Assembly: GCA_964520325.1 (NCBI GenBank)
Contig: CAZFOB010000003.1
Location: 192,431-256,430, forward strand
Direction: 5' to 3'
DNA: 64,000 bases
DNA from: CAZFOB01 sp964520325
GTDB lineage: Bacteria > Actinomycetota > JAICYB01
Shown: piece after piece, positions 32,401-39,911 of the stretch
Layout: the number at the start of each line of letters is the position of its first letter
Position numbering within the stretch: position 1 is the first letter of the stretch
The notes under the pieces: generated by a model
The model's input: the letters and a program-made list of their open reading frames with translations, nothing else
Told to the model about the DNA's origin: nothing
Databases searched by the model: none
Translations under genes and position numbers: made by a program

Positions 32401-32435
32401 ACGCGCCGTGCGGTCAAGCTCCCGCGCCAAGTTAC
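32401..32435. repeat. 35-bp repeat, copy 1
   Basis: Begins ACGCGCCGTGCGGTC and continues with AGCTCCCGCGCCAAGTTAC. The matching copy at 33407-33440 differs at only a few positions. It lies at the 3' end of the broken ParE toxin gene. Confidence 0.6.
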
Positions 32436-32749
32436 TTGGGGGGCGCCGAGCGGAGGGCCAGCGCCGCGACTGGCGTGCCAAAGGGCGACGATCTCGACGA
32501 GGTCGTCGCTGCGGACGCGGTAGTAGAGCTGGTACCGCACCTTGGCCAGGGAAAGACGACGAAGGTCGGCGAACTCGGTGTCGTCAACGGGTACGCCGAC
32601 GCGCGGTTATGCCGCCAATAGATCCACAGCTGCGAGTAGGACTTCCTATAGGAGCGAGGCCCCGCCGCGGGCCGATTCGCGTTCCACCAGACGACAGCCT
32701 CGTCGACCTGCCCAGCCGCAGCCTGCGTAAGACGAACCTCAATGGTCAG
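32430..32749 (-). pseudogene. ParE/RelE-type toxin, frameshifted and with an internal stop
   Basis: From about 32749 the frame reads LTIEVRLTQAAAGQVDEAVVWW and NANRPAAGP, the ParE start. It must then shift frame to continue as EVLLAAVDLLAA, meets a TAA where Tyr is expected (AA-stop-PRVGVP), and goes on as DDTEFADLRRLSLAKVRYQL, YYRVRSDDLVEIVALWHASR to about 32430. One frameshift plus one nonsense change make it non-functional. The only start available at the expected place is CTG 32749, inside the end of the antitoxin gene. The partner antitoxin gene upstream is intact. Confidence 0.75.
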
Positions 32750-32960
32750 ACTGCAAGCTCCGGAGGAACTCCCACGCGTCGATCGTCTCGCCGCGGTCAG
32801 CCTGACCAATCGATTTCTTGAGTTCGCGCCGCTGATCTTCCGTCAGCATGAACGGCTCGTCGTCATCCGGCAGAAGCAGCGTGACCGTGGCCCCTTCGGG
32901 TAGTTCCCCAACAGGGAGATCAAGGTGGCCGTCGACAACCTTGGCTGTAAGCATCTTCAT
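32739..32960 (-). CDS. antitoxin of the broken ParE module 1
   Basis: 73 residues. N-terminal MKMLTAKVVDGHLDLPVGELPEG is an AbrB-like/short antitoxin DNA-binding type, and the C-terminal half (EDQRRELKKSIGQADRGETI) is helical and would wrap the toxin. It is paralogous to the antitoxin at 33088-33315. Its toxin downstream is a pseudogene, so it is now an orphan. Its ATG overlaps the stop of a truncated toxin fragment. Confidence 0.8.
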   Translation of the reverse strand: MKMLTAKVVDGHLDLPVGELPEGATVTLLLPDDDEPFMLTEDQRRELKKSIGQADRGETIDAWEFLRSLQSDH

Positions 32961-33091
32961 GTATCGATGATATCCCCGCGGAGAATCTCTCCGAATAAAA
33001 GGGGAGCGGCCGATCGGTTCTCGAACCACCAGTCGCTGGCCTCCTCGATCTGGGCTTCGGCGCGTGGCGCAAGCCGGACCCGACGAGTCAC
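32957..33091 (-). pseudogene. truncated ParE-type toxin fragment (module 2)
   Basis: GTG 33091 overlaps the stop of the second antitoxin (GTGA). The frame reads TRRVRLAPRAEAQIEEASDW, WFENRSAAPLLFGEIL and stops after 44 residues at TGA 32957-32959, where an intact ParE toxin would have about 95-100. The C-terminal catalytic half is missing. This was missed by length-filtered gene finding but has the strongest ParE-like start in the region. Confidence 0.7.
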
Positions 33092-33315
33092 GCGCGATGG
33101 CGCGTCTTCAACCGCTCCAGCAGCTCGTCACCGTCGACGTACTCTCCGCGCGCGATCGCCTCTATGGCCTCAGTGAGTTCCCGCTCATCCGCGGGAGTGA
33201 GCACCACGGGCTCTGATTCGTCGGTCGCGACCACGGCCACGGATGACCCTTCGGCGACTGCGCCAGACGGCAGCTCCACCTTCCCGTTGACGACCTTGCC
33301 CGTGATGACCTTCAT
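33088..33315 (-). CDS. antitoxin of the truncated ParE module 2
   Basis: 75 residues. MKVITGKVVNGKVELPSGAVAEGSSV, then PADERELTEAIEAIARGEYV. It is clearly homologous to the antitoxin at 32739-32960 along its whole length. The intact reading frame beside a destroyed toxin suggests selection for antitoxin function (for example neutralising a toxin elsewhere) or recent toxin loss. A perfect hairpin palindrome lies upstream. Confidence 0.8.
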   Translation of the reverse strand: MKVITGKVVNGKVELPSGAVAEGSSVAVVATDESEPVVLTPADERELTEAIEAIARGEYVDGDELLERLKTRHRA

Positions 33316-33335
33316 CTGTACATCGTGCTTCCGCT

Positions 33336-33352
33336 GGTCCGTAGAACGGACC
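33336..33352. promoter_or_regulatory. perfect 7-bp inverted repeat upstream of antitoxin 2
   Basis: GGTCCGTAGAACGGACC has 7-base arms and a 3-base centre, 21-37 bases upstream of the ATG at 33315. It could be the antitoxin operator or a transcript hairpin. Confidence 0.5.
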
Positions 33353-33406
33353 TGGCGCTAAGCCGCCGCCAGGCGCTCGCGGAGTGCGAGCGAATCGCAC
33401 ATGGCA

Positions 33407-33440
33407 ACGCGCCGTGCGGTCGGCTCCTGCGCCGAGTTAC
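33407..33440. repeat. 35-bp repeat, copy 2
   Basis: ACGCGCCGTGCGGTC, then GGCTCCTGCGCCGAGTTAC: near-identical to 32401-32435, differing by one indel and about four substitutions. It abuts the stop codon of the small gene at 33443. The 127-base gap around it (33316-33442) has no other gene. Confidence 0.6.
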
Positions 33441-33442
33441 CG

Positions 33443-33682
33443 TTAGGTCGCATCGCAGATCGAGGCACGACGCTCCTGTGGCGTGCGATCGCCGAAGTAG
33501 CGCCTCGGGTTACCGCACATGGCGCAAGAGCACAGAGCTGGGGTCCGCGCGAGGCGCCCGACTACTCGATGCGCTTTGCTGACGTCAGTCACGCTCGCGT
33601 GCGTCGCTTCCACGCGTCGCCGCGCTCTCAACTTCGCACGCTGGTCGTACTGCCGCCTCAGGGCTCGCTGGGAATCCTTCAT
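33443..33682 (-). CDS. small conserved protein with CxCxMCGNPRR motif
   Basis: 79 residues, basic. The C-terminal half LCSCAMCGNPRRYFGDRTPQ matches a widespread small hypothetical family with clustered cysteines, possibly metal-binding. Function unknown. Its position between toxin-antitoxin remnants and another pseudogene suggests accessory DNA. Confidence 0.65.
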   Translation of the reverse strand: MKDSQRALRRQYDQRAKLRARRRVEATHASVTDVSKAHRVVGRLARTPALCSCAMCGNPRRYFGDRTPQERRASICDAT

Positions 33683-33731
33683 GCTCTCAGTGTCTCACCG
33701 TCGACCTAGTTGCGCGGCGCGGCTCGTGCAA

Positions 33732-34344
33732 TCATGACGGCTGCCTAGGGGCGGGCTTGTCGGGAACCGTCTTCAACAGCCGGATGCTCTGACCGCTCTC
33801 GCCGGCGAAGCCCGGACCGGCATCCAGTTCTGACCGCCGAACTGGGACGTCGAGTCCATGTCGAACTCGATAGCGACAAAGAGCCACGGCGATGTCCCCG
33901 GAGCCGTCCGAATTTCGCCGAGTAGTTCCGATAGGGACACGTGGACAAGCTGACCCACCGGTAGTTCGGATCGGCTCCTCCCTTGTGCTAAGTCGACGTA
34001 CTGCTTGAAGTCATAGAACGCCGCGCGGACCTCCTGCTCACTCTCGAACTCCGTCGCTTATTGAAGGCGTCCATTGCGGGGACTTGCGAGTAATCGATAT
34101 ACCGCACACGCGCCACGTGCCCGCCTTCTGAATGTGCAGCCACGGCCGATTCGAGTTGACCCGCTGTGGATCGCACCGCCACTCCCGCCTGCTGCGGCAC
34201 GTAAGCCTTCCACAGACCCGCCGACTCGTTGTCCCGCATCGTCCAACAACTGACGAAGGCTCGCTGCTCGTCGTTCAGGGGGCCGAGGATGTCAGAGGGC
34301 ATCGAGACAGGATGCCAGAGGCCACTGACCAAGCTTTCGGACAA
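33732..34344 (-). pseudogene. DUF2971-like gene with two frameshifts
   Basis: Three frames in series read as one protein: from 34344, FVSCWTMRDNESAGLWKAYV and QQAGVAVRSTAGQL to about 34050; then, one frame over, TEFESEQEVRAAFYDFKQYV and LVHVSLSELLGEIRTAPG to about 33815; then DAGPGFAGESGQSIRLLKTV ending at TGA 33732-33734. The W...ES..LWK.Y...GVAV signature is that of DUF2971. The N-terminal part of the family is also missing. Not functional as written, unless the shifts are sequencing errors. Confidence 0.65.
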
Positions 34345-34362
34345 CGAAGGAGACTGGTCTTG

Positions 34363-35142
34363 CTAGGTGATGTAGGGGACCGGCTCCTTGAGGGCGCCAG
34401 GATAGCGCTGGCTATGCGAGCGCAGCATGTGTTCCATGTGCTCCTTCATCAACCGTTCGGCGAGGTCCGGATCGCGCCCGATGATCGCTTCCACAACGCG
34501 CTGATGATCTTCGTGAACTCCCTGGCGCGCGCGTTTCGCGAAGATGTCGCCGGTGACGATGAACGACGTGACATCTCCGAGCGATCGAGCGAGAAGGTCC
34601 AGGATCGGGTTGCCGGTCATACTCGCGATGGCCCGGTGGAACTCTGAGGCCATCTTGATGTAGTCGACGTCGTTATCGGGATCGACTCGAGCCGATTCCT
34701 CGAGCAGCTCGACGAGGTGGCGTTCCGCCTCCTTCGTGCAGGCCTCGGCCGCGCGTCTCGCCATCATCGGCTCGATGACGGCTCTTGCCTCCCAGATGTG
34801 CCGGACGGTGGCACCGGCCGCCTTGTAATGAAGGCTGGCGATTCGCGCCAGATGCTTGGCGGTCATCGTATTGACGACGGGGCCGCCATTCGGCCCTGCC
34901 TTGATCATCAGCAGCCCGTGCACCTCGAGGATCCGCAGGCCCTCGCGCAGCGTTCCACGGCTCACGCCGAATCGCTCAAGCATCTGACGTTCCGGCGGGA
35001 GCCGGGTGCCAGGCTTCGAGCCGTTGCTGAAGATGTCGTTGACGATCAGCCTGGCAACGCGCTCGGCGAGCTTCTCGTTGCGCAGACCTTCTTCTTCTTC
35101 TTCTTCGCTTCGCAGTTGAGCGATCGAGTCTCGTTGGGTCAT
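34363..35142 (-). CDS. GntR-family regulator, FadR subfamily (FCD domain)
   Basis: 259 residues. Winged HTH at about 20-90 with RLPPERQMLERFGVSRGTLR and EGLRILEVHGLL; C-terminal FCD domain with the metal/ligand residues in YIKMASEFHRAIASMTGNP and VHEDHQRVVEAIIGRDPDLAE. Such regulators usually sense carboxylate or acyl-CoA effectors. A run of six Glu codons (13-18, all GAA) is a simple-sequence repeat. It lies at the end of the hydrolase cluster and is the obvious candidate for the YGATTATMA sites upstream of itself and three neighbouring units. Confidence 0.93.
   Translation of the reverse strand: MTQRDSIAQLRSEEEEEEGLRNEKLAERVARLIVNDIFSNGSKPGTRLPPERQMLERFGVSRGTLREGLRILEVHGLLMIKAGPNGGPVVNTMTAKHLARIASLHYKAAGATVRHIWEARAVIEPMMARRAAEACTKEAERHLVELLEESARVDPDNDVDYIKMASEFHRAIASMTGNPILDLLARSLGDVTSFIVTGDIFAKRARQGVHEDHQRVVEAIIGRDPDLAERLMKEHMEHMLRSHSQRYPGALKEPVPYIT
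35089..35106. repeat. (TTC)6 microsatellite in the GntR gene
   Basis: Six perfect TTC units on the plus strand (GAA on the coding strand) encode Glu13-Glu18 of the regulator. Length changes by slippage would stay in frame. Confidence 0.8.
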
Positions 35143-35183
35143 CACGGTGAGTGTACCGGGGGAGGCACCCGTTCGGACTGAAT

Positions 35184-35193
35184 GATTATAATC
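35184..35193. promoter_or_regulatory. candidate GntR operator A
   Basis: GATTATAATC is a perfect 10-bp palindrome, 42 bases upstream of the regulator ATG (35142), read in both directions as YGATTATAA. The surrounding gap (35143-35393) holds no complete gene; one minus-strand frame contains KIGRLDIVFNSA, faintly like a short-chain dehydrogenase. Confidence 0.6.
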
Positions 35194-35393
35194 GACCGCC
35201 GAGACACGACGCCTTTGGAAGTTTGCTCGACGGCCCGCCGACCGGGTTGCAGCGGACCGCCCTTTGCTGGCGCTGTTGAAGACAATGTCGAGGCGTCCAA
35301 TCTTCTCGACGTCGTGCGGAGCCGCGCCTCCACACACCTCGTAGGCGATGCGGTGCTGATGAAGCGTTACCTCGAGCTGCCGAAGTCAGCTCG

Positions 35394-37364
35394 TCACTGC
35401 ACAACCACGCGGACCCTCGCCAGGTTTTGCACCCTGCATAGCCTTGCATCGACATCGCCATCTCGGTGGGACGTGATGCGGACCGCCGGGAGGTACGTGC
35501 CTGGCTTCTCGAACATGTGAGTGGCGGCCAGTCGAACCGTGGAGAAGGACCCATCGATCTCGTCATGCTTGAGGGGCCAGCTGCCCGTTCCGTCGAAGTC
35601 CCACTCGGCGCTGATGACGGTCCCCATGCCGGCCGGGACCTCTGCGGTGGCCTCGAAGCGGACCGGTTCACCCACCTTGACTTCGGCTCGGATGCCGCCG
35701 TTGGCTGTTGCCGTCACCACCGGCTGGATGCCCCCTCGCTCCGCCGCCGTCGAGGCCAGGGTGACCTGCCAGTCGTCGCTCCAGTCGTAGCTAGTGGTAG
35801 CTGAGGGCTCTTTGCCGAATTCGACCCACTCGATGAGGTCGAAGACGGCCTGCTGGACAGAGCCCAGGTAATCGACGAGACGGGTCGAAAAGTGGCGCGG
35901 TCCGGGATCCAAGAACTCCCAGAACGTGGCCGGCATGTGCGACGCGTTGTCGTTCCACCAGAGCCGAAAGTGATCGTCGAGCCGGTCACCGAAGGTTTCC
36001 CGGACCATCTCGTGATACACGGCCCCACCGGCCGGCCAGCATGCGATGTCACGAGTGTTCTGGACGATGATTTGCTTCCCCGAGAACTGATTGGTGTACT
36101 CGGGACCGACGTTCATGAACAGGTGAGGCGGCCCTTGCGGGTAGATCGGGTGGCCCTCGACCGCCCATTGGTGTGCCGGGCGATATCTCAGTTCACCACT
36201 CAAGTGGTACCGGGGCCAGAAGCACTGGGCGATGTACTTGCGGTTCGAGAGAAGAACCTCGTCGCCGGCGGCCACGTCTTTCAACCATGAGACATCTGCG
36301 CCCGGGCCCGTGACGGCCACCACCACATCGCCGACCGGTACGACACACGTCTCATTGCCCTTCGCCTTGCCACTGAGAACCTCGATGGCTCCCTCTCCCA
36401 TCTTGGTCCCACCGTTCTCGAGAACAAGACCAACCGGCGTCTCCGGAGGCGACATTCGGGCAAGGACGGTGCCCACGCCGCCCTCTTTGGACGCCAGCTC
36501 CCCGGCCGTGACCATCCGGAGCACCGAGGCCTTTTCCTCATACACACTGGCGACAATTGCTGGGTCATCGAATCCCAGATAGCCGGGAACCGACCAAAAG
36601 TCTTCGAAGTAACGTCGGTCGGCGTGCATCAATTGGGGGTGCAGGAACCCATGCCCCATCCCTTCGACTTCGATCGACTCCGTCGCCCCGATCGGAAATC
36701 CGCTCCGGTACAGCTCGGCCAACGCCAATCGCTCCTCGCTGTTCAGACCCGCGAACGGATCGCCGCTACCCCCGACCTGGGTGGCATCGATGATGGCCTC
36801 GAGCTTGGGACGAAGCACTCGCAAGGCGTTGAGTGCCACCGGGAAGTCGCTCATCAAGTAGGTATGCGCCGTCATGAAGGGAACAGTGCCGTCATACACG
36901 TCGCCGGCGCGTTCGATGGCGTGCTGCGACCGGAGCCCACCGCCGCTGCCACCGAAGCCGTAGCTGTGGTGGGGTGGGGCCCCATACATCTCGGCCGCCA
37001 CTTTCTTGGAGTACCGCGCCGTCTCGGCGTTTGCTCGCCAATGAAGGACGCTTGGGCTGTAGTCACGGGGGTGAATTTCGGGACCGAGGTGCCCCTGATT
37101 CGACTCCGCCAGGTACGCGCCGCAGGCGAAGGCGAGCTCGAGGCTCCGCATACCCATCACCTCGTAGGCAGTCTTCTCGTTCCCTCCCAACGACCCTTCG
37201 AAGAAGTGCAGCAACCGCCCCTCGTAGTTCTCGACCGGAGGGAAATAAAACGAGAATCGAGTATCTGTTCCCTCGAACCCACCGTGGACGTAGCGGTGGC
37301 GCAACGGAGCGTCTCTCCACTCGTCCTCATCGATATAGCCCGGACCAAAGAAGGGATCTGTCAT
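35394..37364 (-). CDS. hydrolase-like protein with C-terminal PKD-like domain, paralogue A
   Basis: 656 residues. I do not recognise a named family. It has a GGSGGG nucleophile-elbow-like motif (Ser140, in HHSYGFGGSGGGLRS) and a late histidine (His476) in WWNDNASHMPA, compatible with a serine alpha/beta hydrolase. The last 90 residues (ISAEWDFDGTGSWP ... HMFEKPGTYLPAVRITSHRDG) form a PKD-like beta domain. There is no signal peptide, odd for a PKD protein. A strong GGGAGGAG ribosome-binding site precedes ATG 37364. It is co-directional with paralogues B and C and follows B by 29 bases. Confidence 0.75.
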   Translation of the reverse strand: MTDPFFGPGYIDEDEWRDAPLRHRYVHGGFEGTDTRFSFYFPPVENYEGRLLHFFEGSLGGNEKTAYEVMGMRSLELAFACGAYLAESNQGHLGPEIHPRDYSPSVLHWRANAETARYSKKVAAEMYGAPPHHSYGFGGSGGGLRSQHAIERAGDVYDGTVPFMTAHTYLMSDFPVALNALRVLRPKLEAIIDATQVGGSGDPFAGLNSEERLALAELYRSGFPIGATESIEVEGMGHGFLHPQLMHADRRYFEDFWSVPGYLGFDDPAIVASVYEEKASVLRMVTAGELASKEGGVGTVLARMSPPETPVGLVLENGGTKMGEGAIEVLSGKAKGNETCVVPVGDVVVAVTGPGADVSWLKDVAAGDEVLLSNRKYIAQCFWPRYHLSGELRYRPAHQWAVEGHPIYPQGPPHLFMNVGPEYTNQFSGKQIIVQNTRDIACWPAGGAVYHEMVRETFGDRLDDHFRLWWNDNASHMPATFWEFLDPGPRHFSTRLVDYLGSVQQAVFDLIEWVEFGKEPSATTSYDWSDDWQVTLASTAAERGGIQPVVTATANGGIRAEVKVGEPVRFEATAEVPAGMGTVISAEWDFDGTGSWPLKHDEIDGSFSTVRLAATHMFEKPGTYLPAVRITSHRDGDVDARLCRVQNLARVRVVVQ

Positions 37365-37393
37365 CGCTCGCTCCTCCCGTGCAGACGATTGCT

Positions 37394-39421
37394 TCAGCTG
37401 ACGACTACGCGTACACGACCCAGGTTCGGTAACGCTCGGCTTGAGTCGTTCACTTCCCCATCGCGATGCGAAACGACCCGTACGGCCGGGAAGTACGTGC
37501 CCGGCTTGTCGTAGGAGTGCGTCGCCGAAAGGTGAATGGTCTTCGCGGTGCCGTCGAGGCTCTCGTCACGAACAGGCCACGTTCCGCTGCCGTCGAAGTT
37601 CCATTCCGCACTGATGATCGTTCCGGCTCCGTCGGGCACCTCGGCGTTCGCTTCGAACATGACGGTCTCGCCGGCCTTCACGTCCGCGCGCACGCCACCG
37701 TTCGCGGTTGCCGAAACGACCGGCTGGATGCCTTTCCGTTCCTCGACGGTCGGAGCGAGCGTAAGCGCCCAGTCCTCGCTCCAGTCGTAGCCGGACGTCG
37801 GCGGCGGTTCGATCCCGTCCTCTACCCAGGCGACGAGGTCGTGAACGGCTTGGTGAACCGACCCCATGTAGTCGATGAGAAGGGTCGACGGGTGCGGGTG
37901 CTTCGGCGCGATCGCATCCAGGAACGAAGCCGGCAAATGTGAGGCGTTGTCGTTCCACCACAACCGGAAGTGGTCGTTGAGGCTATCGCCGAAGAACTTG
38001 CTGATCTGCTCGTGGTACACGGCACCTCCCGACGGCCAGCAGCCGATGTCGAGCGCGTTCTGCACGAGGATCATCTTTCCGGAGAACTCGTACGTGTAGT
38101 CCGGGCCCATGTTCATGAATTTGTGGTGTGGGCGCTGCGGGTAGATGGGCTTCCCGTCGACCGTCCAGTGATGGTTCGGGCGGTACTTCGTTTCGTCACC
38201 CATGTGGTGACGCGACCAGAAGCATTGCGCCAGATTCTTGCGGTTAGAAATGAAGATCTCGTCCCCCGGCTTGACGCCGGCGAACAACCGCGCGTCACCA
38301 CCGGGCCCGGTGACCGCGATGATCACGTCGCCGACTGCTCCGTCGCACGACAGCTCCCGGCCCGCCGCTTCGCCGGTGACGACCTGCAGCGTCGCACCCC
38401 GTGCGGAGGATGTATCCGGAAGGTCGACGACGACAACATTCGCCGAAATGACGCCGACCGCCATCGCTCGAAAGACCGCGCTGCCGAGCTCGTCGGCGCG
38501 CGCCATGAGCTCCTCGGGTGTAGGGATTGCTTGAACGACGACCTTCTGTTCGTAGATCTCCGCGGACAACTTGGGGTCGTCGGCCCCCAGGTAGCCGGGG
38601 ACGTTCCAGAAGTCCTCGAAATATTCCGGGTCGACCTCGGTCATCTCCGGCTGGAGCCAGCACATGACACCTTCGATCTCGAGAGGGAACTCGAGTGAGA
38701 GCTCTCCACGTCGCGCGAATCCTGCTCGGTAAAGCTCGACCAATGCTTCAGTCTGTTCGTTGTCGAGTCCGGCAAAAGGATTGCCGCTCCCGCCGACGGC
38801 CGTTGCATCAATGATCTCTTTCACTTTCGGCTTCAACAGTCGGAGCGCGTTGACCGCAATCGGAAAGTCGCTCATGAGGTAGTGGTGCGCGTGCATGAAG
38901 GGCACGCACCCGTCGTAAAGGTCACCGGCTCGCTCGATCGCGTGCACCGAACGGAGCGCGCCCCCGCTGCCGCCGAAAACGTAACTGTGATGGGGAGCCG
39001 ATCCGTACATGTCGGCGGCAACCTGTTGTGAGTACCGTGCGCTCGCCGCGCTTGCGCGCCAATGCAGGATGCTCGGGTCACCCTTGAGCCCGGTGTAGTC
39101 GAGGCCGAGGTGCCCCTGGTTGGACTCGACCAGATACGCACCGAGCCCGAACGCGAGATCCAGACCCGCAAACCCGATGGGACCTACGGCGGTGTTCTCG
39201 TTCCCACCAAGGCCTCCCTCGAGGGTGTGCAGCAGGCGCCCGCTCCACTGTTCGGCCGGCGGGAAATAGAACGAGAAGCGCGTATCCGTGCTTTCGAATC
39301 CGCCGTGGACGTAGCGATGGCGCAATGGCTCGTCTCGCCATTCGTCGACGTCGATGTACGCCGGACCGAAGAACGAATCTCCGACGTCCCCGCTCTTCGA
39401 GCGAACCTCAGATTTCGCCAC
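37394..39421 (-). CDS. hydrolase-like protein with C-terminal PKD-like domain, paralogue B
   Basis: 675 residues from GTG 39421 (ribosome-binding site GGGAGGG). Same architecture as A and C: N-terminal RHRYVHGGFESTDTRFSFYF, HHSYVFGGSGGALRS with the presumed nucleophile, DIGCWPSGGAVYHEQ, WWNDNASHLPASF with the presumed histidine, and a PKD-like C-terminus (ISAEWNFDGSGTWPVRDES). No signal peptide; the 16-residue N-terminal extension is polar. A strong candidate operator (site B) lies 27-59 bases upstream, so B and A probably form one transcript. Confidence 0.75.
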   Translation of the reverse strand: MAKSEVRSKSGDVGDSFFGPAYIDVDEWRDEPLRHRYVHGGFESTDTRFSFYFPPAEQWSGRLLHTLEGGLGGNENTAVGPIGFAGLDLAFGLGAYLVESNQGHLGLDYTGLKGDPSILHWRASAASARYSQQVAADMYGSAPHHSYVFGGSGGALRSVHAIERAGDLYDGCVPFMHAHHYLMSDFPIAVNALRLLKPKVKEIIDATAVGGSGNPFAGLDNEQTEALVELYRAGFARRGELSLEFPLEIEGVMCWLQPEMTEVDPEYFEDFWNVPGYLGADDPKLSAEIYEQKVVVQAIPTPEELMARADELGSAVFRAMAVGVISANVVVVDLPDTSSARGATLQVVTGEAAGRELSCDGAVGDVIIAVTGPGGDARLFAGVKPGDEIFISNRKNLAQCFWSRHHMGDETKYRPNHHWTVDGKPIYPQRPHHKFMNMGPDYTYEFSGKMILVQNALDIGCWPSGGAVYHEQISKFFGDSLNDHFRLWWNDNASHLPASFLDAIAPKHPHPSTLLIDYMGSVHQAVHDLVAWVEDGIEPPPTSGYDWSEDWALTLAPTVEERKGIQPVVSATANGGVRADVKAGETVMFEANAEVPDGAGTIISAEWNFDGSGTWPVRDESLDGTAKTIHLSATHSYDKPGTYFPAVRVVSHRDGEVNDSSRALPNLGRVRVVVS

Positions 39422-39448
39422 AGAGCCCTCCCGGAATCCTGATGTGAC

Positions 39449-39480
39449 AATCGTACGTGATAATCGTACGTATCATTATC
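39449..39480. promoter_or_regulatory. candidate GntR operator B
   Basis: Two direct AATCGTACGT copies (39449-39458 and 39462-39471, 13 bp apart) overlap an inverted repeat with arms GATAAT (39459-39464) and ATTATC (39475-39480). Read on the minus strand it contains CGATTATCA, matching the core of sites A, C and D. It lies 27-59 bases upstream of paralogue B. Confidence 0.65.
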
Positions 39481-39525
39481 CTAGCGGTCAAGGTCGCGGC
39501 CCGCCCCCGTCTGCGCTCACGCTGC

Positions 39526-39909
39526 TCAGTTCGTGCGCTTGAAGCGGACGATGATCTCCCCGCGTGGTCCCGTGCGGTGCATGTCGTCACGGAAGGCGTA
39601 GGTCTTCCCGTTTTCCATCCCGCTGAGATCGACGTTGGTCTGCCCGCCCTTCTCGACGCGCGTAAACACGCGTAGGGCCGTGATGACGAATCCACGGTCG
39701 GCTCCGGTTCTGTTCCTGACCTCGATCGTCCCGGCGGGCCCCGAAACCGTGATCCGCTCGGGCGCGGCGATGGCCGTGTTGTCTTGCTGCCCCACGTACT
39801 GAACGACCTTCGTCCAGCGTTCATACGGATACTTCAGGGTGAATTGACCGCAACTCATCGCGAGCATTGCGGTGATCACAAGCGCGGCGCGTAGATACCG
39901 CTGCGTCAT
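39526..39909 (-). CDS. small exported cupredoxin-like protein
   Basis: 127 residues. N-terminal basic-hydrophobic signal with LAMSCGQF, a possible but imperfect lipobox. The rest (GPAGTIEVRNRTGADRGFVI ... KTYAFRDDMHRTGPRGEIIV) has cupredoxin-like spacing but lacks the usual copper Cys and first His, so copper binding is doubtful. It starts 2 bases after the stop of paralogue C and so belongs to the CoA-transferase/lyase/paralogue C transcript. Confidence 0.65.
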   Translation of the reverse strand: MTQRYLRAALVITAMLAMSCGQFTLKYPYERWTKVVQYVGQQDNTAIAAPERITVSGPAGTIEVRNRTGADRGFVITALRVFTRVEKGGQTNVDLSGMENGKTYAFRDDMHRTGPRGEIIVRFKRTN

Positions 39910-39911
39910 GC

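Noticed and set aside
35143..35393. Possible short-chain-dehydrogenase remnant (KIGRLDIVFNSA)
   Set aside because: Only about 12 residues look right and nothing supports the rest, so it is mentioned with operator A and not called as a gene.
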